Origin: Caballeronia novacaledonica
GTDB taxonomy: Bacteria; Pseudomonadota; Gammaproteobacteria; Burkholderiales; Burkholderiaceae
Assembly (NCBI RefSeq): GCF_900258035.1
Contig: NZ_OGTP01000006.1
Span: 1-64,000, forward strand
DNA: 64,000 nucleotides
Reading direction: 5' to 3'
Both the position numbers and the translations under genes were made by a program. This document shows, piece after piece, positions 54,410 to 62,174 of this stretch (positions are counted from its first letter, which is position 1; every line of letters begins with the position of its first letter). The notes under the pieces were generated by a model. It was not told the DNA's origin and ran no database searches. It was given only the letters and a program-made list of their open reading frames with translations.

Positions 54410-55600
54410 TTAAGCCCGCGACTCGAGCACTTCCACCGCGGGCAGCGTCTTGCCTTCCAGGAATTCCAGGAACGCGCCGCCGCCGGTCGAGATATAGCTC
54501 ACCTTGTCGTGGATGCCGTACTTCGCGATGGCCGCGAGCGTGTCGCCGCCGCCCGCGATCGAGAACGCCGACGAATTCGCGATGGCTTGCGCGAGCGTCT
54601 TCGTGCCGTTGCCGAACTGGTCGAACTCGAACACGCCGACCGGGCCGTTCCAGACGATCGTGCCGGCCGTTTCGAGCTGCGCGGCGAGCGCCTTCGCCGT
54701 GTCCGGGCCGATGTCGAGGATCAGGTCGTCGTCGGCGACATCCGCGACGGGCTTCGTTTCCGCCTTCGCGGTCGGCGCGAATTCCTTGGCCGTCACGACA
54801 TCGCTCGGAATCGGCACCGATGCGCCGCGCGTGCGCGCCGCGTCGATGATTTCCTTCGCTTCGCCGACGAGATCGGCTTCCGCGAGCGACTTGCCGATCT
54901 TGAGACCGGACGCCAGCATGAACGTGTTCGCGATGCCGCCGCCGACGATCAACTGATCGACCTTTTCGGCCAGTGACTTGAGAATGGTCAGCTTGGTCGA
55001 CACCTTCGAGCCCGCGACGATCGCGACCAGCGGACGCTTCGGGTTGCCGAGCGCCTTGCCGAGCGCGTCGAGTTCGGCGGCGAGCAGCGGGCCCGCGCAC
55101 GCGACCGGCGCGTACTTCGCGATGCCGTGCGTCGTGGCTTCGGCGCGGTGCGCGGTGCCGAACGCGTCGTTCACGTAGACGTCGCAGAGTTTCGCCATTT
55201 TCTGCGCGAGGGCGTCGTCGTTCTTCTTTTCGCCCTTGTTGCAGCGGCAGTTTTCCAGCAGCACGACATTGCCCGGCTGGACCTGAACGCCGTCGACCCA
55301 GTCGGCGACGAGCGGCACGTCACGGCCAAGCAATTCCGACAGACGCTTCGCGACCGGCGCGAGCGAGTCTTCCGGCTTGAACTGCCCTTCGGTCGGACGG
55401 CCCAGATGGGACGTGACCATCACGGCCGCACCCGCGTCGAGGGCGGCCTTGATTGCCGGCACGGAGGCGCGCACGCGCGTGTCTTCGGTGATGTTGCCGT
55501 CATCGTCTTGCGGCACGTTGAGATCCGCGCGGATGAACACGCGCTTGCCGGAGACTTTGCCTTCGGCGATCAGATCGGTGAAACGCAGTACTTTCGTCAT
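54410..55600 (-). CDS. pgk: Phosphoglycerate kinase
   Basis: A 396-residue glycolytic enzyme transferring phosphate from 1,3-bisphosphoglycerate to ADP. The signature [19 protein letters not shown] lies near residues 20-38. [11 protein letters not shown], the hinge, and the C-terminal [13 protein letters not shown] nucleotide loop are present. ATG 55600 is preferred to a TTG three codons earlier. It leads the pgk-pyk-fba glycolytic run. Confidence 0.95.
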   Translation of the reverse strand: MTKVLRFTDLIAEGKVSGKRVFIRADLNVPQDDDGNITEDTRVRASVPAIKAALDAGAAVMVTSHLGRPTEGQFKPEDSLAPVAKRLSELLGRDVPLVADWVDGVQVQPGNVVLLENCRCNKGEKKNDDALAQKMAKLCDVYVNDAFGTAHRAEATTHGIAKYAPVACAGPLLAAELDALGKALGNPKRPLVAIVAGSKVSTKLTILKSLAEKVDQLIVGGGIANTFMLASGLKIGKSLAEADLVGEAKEIIDAARTRGASVPIPSDVVTAKEFAPTAKAETKPVADVADDDLILDIGPDTAKALAAQLETAGTIVWNGPVGVFEFDQFGNGTKTLAQAIANSSAFSIAGGGDTLAAIAKYGIHDKVSYISTGGGAFLEFLEGKTLPAVEVLESRA

Positions 55601-55995
55601 GGGAGTCAACGTAGGTAAGGAAGCGGTTCGGGCGGGGACGGCCGTCGGGGCGGCCGGTTCGTGGAGTCGCCGCGCGCGGGCCGCCGGGCAGGACGGCTCG
55701 CGCGCGGATCAGGCTGGAGGCGAAGGCCGCGCGCGGAAGCCGAACGCGCGTGCCGGAAGCGGGAGAAAGGGATCGGACAGATGAATCCGGAGATGCGCGC
55801 CGAGCGCGCTCGGGCGCGGGGACGCGGCCGGGAGCGGCGGATTTGAATATCGTAGCGCGGTGACTGCCGGACACACTTTCGACCTCGCTCCCTCGGGAAA
55901 GACCATCATTTTAACCGATCAACTTGACGGCTTTTAGCGTGCAATCGTTGATGACGCGTATTTGAGCGCCGACGCATGCGACACGCGCGGCGCGT
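55601..55995. other. Intergenic region upstream of pgk
   Basis: No gene is supported in these 395 bp between azlD and pgk, both on the minus strand. On that strand TTAAAATGATGG near 55900-55915 is the best -10-like patch for pgk, but no convincing -35 lies at the right distance. The segment 55620-55850 is very GC-rich and open in several frames by composition only. Confidence 0.4.
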
Positions 55996-56319
55996 TCACG
56001 CCGCGAGCCGCAGCAGCGTGAAAACGATCATGCCGACGGCGATCGTGCCCATCATGCCGCGCCGCCACAAGTAGTATGCGAGCCCCGCCGCCGACGCCCA
56101 CAGCGCATGATTCGACAGCGCAAGCGAAAAACCCGTGGACGTCTCCAGCAAATCCGGCACGACGACGCCCGCGAGCGCCGCGGCCGGCGCGTAGCGCAGC
56201 ACGCGCTGCACGCGCGGCGGCAGCACCATGCGCTCGCCGCCGATAAGAAAGAGCGCGCGTGTCACGGCGGTGACCATGCCCATGCCGAAAATCGCGAGCC
56301 AGACGTGCAGCGCGCTCAT
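55996..56319 (-). CDS. azlD: AzlD-family branched-chain amino acid transport subunit
   Basis: A 107-residue inner-membrane protein with three or four spans (VWLAIFGMGMVTAVTRALF, LAGVVVPDLLE, GMMGTIAVGMIVFTLLRL). It pairs with AzlC as the small subunit of a branched-chain amino acid exporter. The genes overlap by 4 bp, indicating coupled translation. Confidence 0.9.
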   Translation of the reverse strand: MSALHVWLAIFGMGMVTAVTRALFLIGGERMVLPPRVQRVLRYAPAAALAGVVVPDLLETSTGFSLALSNHALWASAAGLAYYLWRRGMMGTIAVGMIVFTLLRLAA

Positions 56320-57125
56320 CGGAGGGGCCTCGTGGCGGCGGGCTTGTCGCCCTTCGCGGCATCGGCGGCCGGCTTCGGGCCGATGCGCTCCGCGATCACG
56401 TCCGCCAGCGTGCCCGCGAACAGCGCCGAGAACACCGCGAGCGGCAAGCCGAAGCGATACGGCAGATCGAACGCCAGCAGCGCGACCACGCTCGCGACGG
56501 CGACGGCAGCGAGCGTCGAACGCGTGGCGATCGCCGAAACGATGAGCGGAATCAGCGCGAGCGTGCCGGCGAGTTCGAGGCCCCAGTTATCGGGGATCAG
56601 GCTCGCGAGCAGAATGCCGATCACCGACGAACTCTGCCACGACACCCAGCTCGACACCGCCAGCCCCCAGAAGAACGCCTCCTTGCCCGGCTGCCAGCCG
56701 ACCGGAAAATTCCGCTTCGAGAACATCAGATAGATGATGTCGCCGTTGAAATAGCCGAGCAGCAGACGGCGCTTGAGCGGCAGATAGGAGAAATGCGGCG
56801 CGAGTCCCGCGCTGAAGATGACGAAGCGCAGGTTGACCATCGCGGCGGTCAGGAGAATGGTCCAGAGCGGCAGCTTCGCGGCGAACAGCGGCAGCACCGC
56901 GAGTTGCGACGAACCCGCGTACACCGCGAACGACATGCCGAGGGCCTGCGGCACGGTGAGCACGGACTTCGTCATCGCGACGCCGGTCACGAGGCCCCAG
57001 GAGAATGTAGCCAGGACGGCGGGCGAGAAGGTGCGCACGCCCTCGAAAAACGCGCGGCGATTCGTGTCGGACAGCCGGTCGAGCATGAGCGAATGCGAGG
57101 CGAAGAAGACAACCCGTGATGCCAT
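56316..57125 (-). CDS. azlC: AzlC-family branched-chain amino acid permease
   Basis: A 269-residue inner-membrane protein with about eight spans and the family segment MSFAVYAGSSQLAVLPLFAAKLPLWTILLTAAMVNLRFVIFSAGLAPH. With AzlD it exports branched-chain amino acids. It is divergent from ilvE, whose enzyme handles the same amino acids. The tail after residue 250 is charged and cytosolic. Confidence 0.9.
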   Translation of the reverse strand: MASRVVFFASHSLMLDRLSDTNRRAFFEGVRTFSPAVLATFSWGLVTGVAMTKSVLTVPQALGMSFAVYAGSSQLAVLPLFAAKLPLWTILLTAAMVNLRFVIFSAGLAPHFSYLPLKRRLLLGYFNGDIIYLMFSKRNFPVGWQPGKEAFFWGLAVSSWVSWQSSSVIGILLASLIPDNWGLELAGTLALIPLIVSAIATRSTLAAVAVASVVALLAFDLPYRFGLPLAVFSALFAGTLADVIAERIGPKPAADAAKGDKPAATRPLR

Positions 57126-57445
57126 TGCGCGGCCTCGATCGATTGCGCGACGGATCGGGAAAAACCGGGAAAATCGGGAATGGTGAGCTTCGCCGTTTCG
57201 TTCCGCTGTTTTCAGCGGGCGGCGAAAGGCAAATTATAGCGTCGTGAAAGGCGCTCCAAGATCGGTTTCGTCGTGAAAAGACGCTAAAATGACGGACTTT
57301 TACCGCCTTCGCGCCCCTCGAAGGCGCGTTCTCACGGAGTCAGTCGCGCAGAACGCGCGCGAAAATGCGCACGAGCGCCGCCGCCCCGGACGCATCGGGC
57401 GGCTTGCCCCGAACTCACTTGAACCGAGACAGCTAGGAGAACCGT
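57126..57445. promoter_or_regulatory. Divergent region azlC / ilvE
   Basis: This 320-bp region carries no credible gene. GCTAAAATGACGG near 57283-57295 offers a -10 (TAAAAT) for ilvE, giving a leader of about 150 bases. The upstream half has AT-rich GGCAAATTATAGCG. No Lrp site or leader peptide is recognisable. The ribosome site of ilvE is TAGGAGA. Confidence 0.4.
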
Positions 57446-58366
57446 ATGTCAATGGCCGACCGCGACGGCAAGATCTGGATGGATGGCAAGCTGATCGACT
57501 GGCGTGATGCCAAGATCCACGTTCTGACGCACACGTTGCACTACGGCATGGGCGTTTTCGAAGGCGTGCGCGCGTACAAGACCGCGCAGGGCACGGCCAT
57601 TTTCCGCCTGAAGGAACACACGAAGCGCCTGCTGAACTCGGCGAAGATTTTCCAGATGGACGTCCCGTTCGACGCCGCCACGCTCGAAGCCGCGCAACTG
57701 GAAGTCGTCAAGGCGAACAATCTGGAAACCTGCTACATCCGCCCGATCATCTGGGTCGGCTCGGAAAAGCTCGGCGTGTCGGCGAAGGGCAACACGATTC
57801 ACGTCGCCATCGCCGCGTGGCCGTGGGGCGCGTATCTCGGCGAAGACGGCCTCGCGAAGGGCATCCGCGTGAAGACGTCGTCGTTCACGCGCCATCACGT
57901 GAATGTGTCGATGGTCCGCGCGAAGGCGTCCGGCTGGTACGTGAACTCGATTCTCGCGAATCAGGAAGCCGTCGCCGACGGCTACGACGAAGCCCTGCTG
58001 CTGGATGTGGACGGCTACGTCTCCGAAGGCTCCGGCGAGAACTTCTTCCTCGTGAATAACGGCAAGATCTACACGCCGGACCTCGCCTCGTGCCTCGACG
58101 GCATCACGCGCGACACGGTCATCACGCTCGCGCGCGACTTCGGCATTCCGGTCATCGAGAAGCGCATCACCCGCGACGAGGTCTACACCTGCGACGAAGC
58201 GTTCTTCACCGGCACCGCCGCCGAAGTCACGCCGATCCGCGAACTCGACAACCGCACCATCGGCTCCGGCAAGCGCGGCCCGGTCACGGAGAAGCTGCAA
58301 AGCGCGTTCTTCGACGTCGTCGGCGGCAAGAACGAGAAGTACGCGAGCTGGCTCGCGAAGGTTTAA
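57446..58366 (+). CDS. ilvE: Branched-chain amino acid aminotransferase
   Basis: A 306-residue fold-type IV PLP enzyme that transfers amino groups between glutamate and the keto acids of Val, Leu and Ile. The PLP lysine is Lys 160 (VRAKASGW). HYGMGVFEGVRAY near 32-44 and the GYVSEGSGENFFLV cofactor block are typical. Start ATG 57446 follows TAGGAGA; the internal ATG two codons later is possible. The next gene starts 65 bp downstream. Confidence 0.95.
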   Translation: MSMADRDGKIWMDGKLIDWRDAKIHVLTHTLHYGMGVFEGVRAYKTAQGTAIFRLKEHTKRLLNSAKIFQMDVPFDAATLEAAQLEVVKANNLETCYIRPIIWVGSEKLGVSAKGNTIHVAIAAWPWGAYLGEDGLAKGIRVKTSSFTRHHVNVSMVRAKASGWYVNSILANQEAVADGYDEALLLDVDGYVSEGSGENFFLVNNGKIYTPDLASCLDGITRDTVITLARDFGIPVIEKRITRDEVYTCDEAFFTGTAAEVTPIRELDNRTIGSGKRGPVTEKLQSAFFDVVGGKNEKYASWLAKV

Positions 58367-58431
58367 CCGACCTCATGCGGCGCGGCGAGCCGAACGCTCG
58401 CCGCCCGCTGGACATCTGACAAGAGATAGCA

Positions 58432-58629
58432 ATGAGCGACCTGAAGGAAATGCCGCTGGTGGAATTGTCGGCGAAAGATCTGCCCGCCTTCTGCCCGAAC
58501 CCGAAGATGCAGCGCTGGAGCACGCATCCGCGCGTGTTCATCGACGTGACGCACGGCGAAGCGCGCTGCCCGTACTGCGGCACGCGCTACAAGCTGAAAG
58601 ACGGCGAAGTGCTCAAGGGCGGTCACTGA
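58432..58629 (+). CDS. Small zinc-finger protein (COG4391 type)
   Basis: A 65-residue soluble protein with zinc-ligand candidates Cys 21, His 41 and the pair Cys 46/Cys 49 (RCPYCGTRY). It resembles the zinc-finger domain family related to the mitochondrial complex I subunit NDUFS6. It is commonly found between ilvE and waaF in Burkholderiales. The bacterial function is unproven. It lies 65 bp after ilvE and is probably cotranscribed. Confidence 0.88.
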   Translation: MSDLKEMPLVELSAKDLPAFCPNPKMQRWSTHPRVFIDVTHGEARCPYCGTRYKLKDGEVLKGGH

Positions 58630-58708
58630 AGCACCGCAGGCGCCGGCCGCGCCCTGCACTTTTGCGCTACGCAGCCGCCGGCGCATCTAACCCACACCCA
58701 CCGACGAC

Positions 58709-58741
58709 CCGCCCGAAGGCGGCGGGCCGCGTTTATTTTGA
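58709..58741 (+). terminator. Possible terminator between the zinc-finger gene and waaF
   Basis: CCGCC-CGAA-GGCGG is a 5-bp stem with a tetraloop; GGGCCGCGTTTATTTT follows. The stem is short and the T run is broken, so termination may be partial and waaF may be read from upstream. Confidence 0.4.
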
Positions 58742-58757
58742 GATCGGATAACGACAG

Positions 58758-59831
58758 ATGCGCCATGCGCTGGTAATAGCACCGAACTGGATCGGTGACG
58801 CATTGATGGCGCAGCCGCTCTTTACGCTCTTGCGCAAACTGCATCCGCGCATCGCGATCGATGCCGTCGCGCCCACCTGGGTCGCGCCGGTGCTCGAACG
58901 CATGCCGGAGATCCGCGACGTCTACGCGACGGACCTCGCTCACGGCAAGCTGCAACTGCTGCGCCGCTGGCAGCTCGCGAGCGATTTGCGCGATGTCGGC
59001 TACGACGCCGCCTACGTGCTGCCCAACTCCGTCAAATCCGCGCTGATTCCGTGGATGGCGGGCATCAACTTGCGCATCGGCTATACGGGCGAGAGCCGCT
59101 ACGGGCTCTTGAACGTACGGCACGCGAATCCGCCGAAGACCGAGCGTCCGCCGATGACCGCGCATTACGCCGCGCTCGCCTACGCGCCCGGCGCGAAGCT
59201 GCCGTTCGTCGACAGGTTCGCTCAGCCCGAAGCGGCCGCGGCGCCCGAGGCGCAGACGCTTCCCGTGCCGCGTCTCGAATCCGATCCGAACGAAGCCGCG
59301 CGCGTCTCCGCGCGCTTCGATCTCGACACGCGGGCGCCGCTCGTCGTGTTCTGTCCCGGCGCGGAGTACGGTCCGGCCAAGCGCTGGCCGCCGGAGCATT
59401 TCGCGTCGCTCGCGCAGTTCATCGCGCAGTCGTTTCCGTATGCGCGCATCATCGCGCTCGGCTCGAACAAGGATGCGCCGATCGCGCAGGCCATCGCGGA
59501 GCGCGCGCCGATGGTCCGCAACCTGTGCGGCCAGACCTCGCTCGGCGAAGCGTGCGCGCTCATTTCGCGGGCGAGCGCGATCGTCACCAACGATTCCGGC
59601 CTGATGCACGTCGCGGCGGCGTCGCGCCGGCCGCTCGTCGCGGTCTACGGCTCGACCGATCCGCGCCACACGCCGCCCTTGTCCGATCTCGCAAAGGTAC
59701 AATGGCTGCATCTTGAATGCAGTCCGTGCTTTGCCCGCGAGTGTCCGCTCGGCCATCTGAACTGCTTGCGCGAACTGTCGGCCGAACAGGTCTTCGGCGA
59801 TTTGCGAGGGATGCTGCTCGCGCATCGCTGA
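58758..59831 (+). CDS. waaF: ADP-heptose:LPS heptosyltransferase II
   Basis: A 357-residue family 9 glycosyltransferase that adds the second heptose to the lipopolysaccharide inner core. It begins RHALVIAPNWIGDALMAQPLF, has FCPGAEYGPAKRWPPEHFA and IVTNDSGLMHVAAA, and ends with the typical cysteine-rich ECSPCFARECPLGHLNCLRELS. Length fits RfaF. Confidence 0.93.
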   Translation: MRHALVIAPNWIGDALMAQPLFTLLRKLHPRIAIDAVAPTWVAPVLERMPEIRDVYATDLAHGKLQLLRRWQLASDLRDVGYDAAYVLPNSVKSALIPWMAGINLRIGYTGESRYGLLNVRHANPPKTERPPMTAHYAALAYAPGAKLPFVDRFAQPEAAAAPEAQTLPVPRLESDPNEAARVSARFDLDTRAPLVVFCPGAEYGPAKRWPPEHFASLAQFIAQSFPYARIIALGSNKDAPIAQAIAERAPMVRNLCGQTSLGEACALISRASAIVTNDSGLMHVAAASRRPLVAVYGSTDPRHTPPLSDLAKVQWLHLECSPCFARECPLGHLNCLRELSAEQVFGDLRGMLLAHR

Positions 59832-60019
59832 TGTTGCGCTCACGCGTCGAAAACGCGTGTCCAACTCGACGGTTCCAGCCGTGTGTGCGGGTGCGGACAC
59901 GCGAATGTCTCCGAACGGAGGCATGCTTTGACCAATGACCGATGCAGCGCGCCGTTCCGTCTGCCGCCTTCAGCGGCTTCGCGCGGTGCGCAGCACCGAA
60001 TGCCAGAGACCCACAAGCC

Positions 60020-60466
60020 ATGCCACGTTTCGCCCGCCTCTTCGAAGCCGCCGCCGATACTCTCAACGCTTACTATCAGGCGGTCGCGGACAACAGCATC
60101 GACAGTGTGATGTCGTTGTGGATCGACGAGGAGTTCGCCACCTGCATCTGTGCGGACGGCACGCATCTGCACGGGCTGGAAAGCATACGCGCCGGTCTCG
60201 GCAAGCAATTCGAAACGCAGGCGGTGAACATCGAGCCGCTCGATATCCGCGTGTACGACAGTCTGGGAACGGTCGTGTATGCGATCGCCGAGGCGCATCA
60301 GCCGGCCGCGCCGGCGAGCGTGCCGCGCATGATCTACACGACCTATGTGATGGTCCACGAGCGCGGCGAGTGGCGCATCGCGCATATTCACGCGAGCGAG
60401 ATGCCGCTGGAAACGGCGGGCCAGTTCGCGGCGAAGCTGCGTCACGGTCAGGGACCGCTGCACTAA
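60020..60466 (+). CDS. NTF2-like/SnoaL-type protein
   Basis: A 148-residue cytosolic protein with the NTF2-like cone fold pattern: a helix with AADTLNAYYQAVADNSIDSVMSLWIDEEFATCI, followed by strands ending RGEWRIAHIHASEMP. The function is unknown; relatives are often called DUF4440 or ketosteroid isomerase-like. Start ATG 60020 gives the compact domain; an ATG at 59942 would add 26 residues without likeness. It is followed by the YheT hydrolase gene 42 bp on. Confidence 0.78.
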   Translation: MPRFARLFEAAADTLNAYYQAVADNSIDSVMSLWIDEEFATCICADGTHLHGLESIRAGLGKQFETQAVNIEPLDIRVYDSLGTVVYAIAEAHQPAAPASVPRMIYTTYVMVHERGEWRIAHIHASEMPLETAGQFAAKLRHGQGPLH

Positions 60467-60508
60467 AGATTTTGAAGCGCTGAAGAAGACGTCTGTCGGG
60501 GAGGGGCC

Positions 60509-61582
60509 ATGAAGCGCGATCCGTTGTTGAAACACGATTCGTCATTCGTGGACAAAGCGCCTGCCGTGGCACTGAAGGCGACCGCGCGCATGCCGGGGCT
60601 GCCGGGCTCGGAATGGCTGTATGACGCCCCGCGCTGGCTGCCGACGAGCCACGCGCAGACCATCGTCCCGGCGCTCTTCGGCCGCAAGCCCGCCGTGCGC
60701 TACCGGCGCGAGCGCTGGAATACGCCCGATGGCGATTTCATCGATCTCGACTTCCTCGCGCACGATCCCGCCGACGAACCCGCCGCGAACGCCCCGCTCT
60801 TCGTGCTCTTTCACGGCCTCGAAGGCAATTCCGACTCGCACTACGCCCGCACGATGATGGCCGCCGCCCGCGCGCGCGGCTGGCACGGCGTCGTGCCGCA
60901 TTTCCGCAGTTGCAGCGGGCCGCTCAACCTGCTGCCGCGCTTCTACCATCTCGCGGACAGCGCCGAAGTCGACTGGATCCTGCACCGGCTCGCGCAAACG
61001 CATGCCGGGCCGATCGTCGCGGCGGGTGTATCGCTCGGCGGCAACGTGCTGCTGCACTGGCTGTGTCAGAGCGGCAAGTCCGCGTCGATCGTCAGCGCGG
61101 CCGCGGCCATTTCCGCGCCGCTCGACGTCCACGCGGGCGGCCTTGCGATTTCGCAGGGCTTCGGCATGGTCTATACGCGCAGCTTCCTGAAGTCGCTGAA
61201 AAAGAAGGCGCTCGCGAAGCTCGGCCAGTATCCCGGTCTTTACGATCGCGACGCCGTGCTCGCCGCGCGCACGCTGTATGAGTTCGATAACGTCGTCACC
61301 GCGCCGCTGCACGGCTTTCGCGACACGAACCACTATTGGTCCACGGCGACCATCCGCGCGCATCTGAAGTACATCGAAGTGCCCGCGCTGCTGCTGAACG
61401 CGCGCAACGATCCGTTCCTGCCCGAGTTCGCGCTGCCGTCGGCGGCCGAGGTGTCGGAGCGCGTCACGCTCGATCAGCCGAATCACGGCGGGCACGTCGG
61501 CTTCATGACGGGACCGTTTCCCGGCCGGATCGACTGGCTGTCGCTGCGCGTGTTCGGTTATCTGGAGAACTTCGTTTCGTGA
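60509..61582 (+). CDS. YheT-family alpha/beta hydrolase
   Basis: A 357-residue hydrolase of the YheT/ABHD1-3 group. The oxyanion block FVLFHGLEGNSDSHYARTMM, VVPHFRSCSG, the nucleophile elbow GVSLGGN (Ser near 175) and a late DPFLPEFAL/NHGGHVGF pair supply the triad Ser, Asp and His. The substrate is probably a lipid or ester; it is not established. Start ATG 60509 has GGGGAGG upstream. The next gene begins 6 bp after its stop. Confidence 0.88.
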   Translation: MKRDPLLKHDSSFVDKAPAVALKATARMPGLPGSEWLYDAPRWLPTSHAQTIVPALFGRKPAVRYRRERWNTPDGDFIDLDFLAHDPADEPAANAPLFVLFHGLEGNSDSHYARTMMAAARARGWHGVVPHFRSCSGPLNLLPRFYHLADSAEVDWILHRLAQTHAGPIVAAGVSLGGNVLLHWLCQSGKSASIVSAAAAISAPLDVHAGGLAISQGFGMVYTRSFLKSLKKKALAKLGQYPGLYDRDAVLAARTLYEFDNVVTAPLHGFRDTNHYWSTATIRAHLKYIEVPALLLNARNDPFLPEFALPSAAEVSERVTLDQPNHGGHVGFMTGPFPGRIDWLSLRVFGYLENFVS

Positions 61583-61588
61583 ATCGAC

Positions 61589-62173
61589 ATGGATGAAATC
61601 GTCAGGCAGGCGCTCGCCAAATGGCCCAACGTTCCACATTGCACGGGCTGGCTGCTGCTCGACCGGCGCGGCCAGTGGCGCATGCGCGACGACGCCGCGC
61701 AGGCCGCCGGCGAACTCGGCACGCCGATCCGGCATGAAGCGCTGCTGGGCTTCATCAACCGCAACTACGAAAGCGATGCCGACGGCCAGTGGTTCTTTCA
61801 GAACGGTCCGCAGCGCGTGTATGTGGAGCTGACGTACACGCCGTGGATCGTCCGCCTTCATGCGACGGACGGCGCACTGCGCCTGACGGATCACTCCGGC
61901 GCGGCGTTCGAGCCTGCGCAGGCGTATCTCGACGACGAAGGCGGCATCCTCTTTGCCGACGATGCATCGCCCGCGCGCGTGGCCGCGCTGCACGACCACG
62001 ATCTCGAAGTGTTCGCGAATCACGCGTCGCTCGACGATGCGGCCAACGGCGGTGTTTTCCACTGGCGCGATGGCGTCGATCTGCCCGTGCAGCCGGTGGC
62101 GCGCGCCGACGTCGAGACGCGCTTCGGCTTCGTCGCGAGTCCCGCCGCCCGCGCCGCCGCCAAAAAAGACTGA
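61589..62173 (+). CDS. Conserved hypothetical protein
   Basis: A 194-residue soluble protein. I do not recognise a characterised family. It has WPNVPHCTGWLLLDRRGQWRM near the start, HEALLGFINRNYESDADGQWFFQNGPQRVYVELTYTPW in the middle and HWRDGVDLPVQPVARADVETRFGFVASP at the end. It looks like a compact alpha/beta protein with no signal or membrane span. The tight 6-bp gap to the YheT hydrolase gene suggests the two work together. It is convergent with the M48 protease gene. Confidence 0.75.
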   Translation: MDEIVRQALAKWPNVPHCTGWLLLDRRGQWRMRDDAAQAAGELGTPIRHEALLGFINRNYESDADGQWFFQNGPQRVYVELTYTPWIVRLHATDGALRLTDHSGAAFEPAQAYLDDEGGILFADDASPARVAALHDHDLEVFANHASLDDAANGGVFHWRDGVDLPVQPVARADVETRFGFVASPAARAAAKKD

Positions 62174-62174
62174 C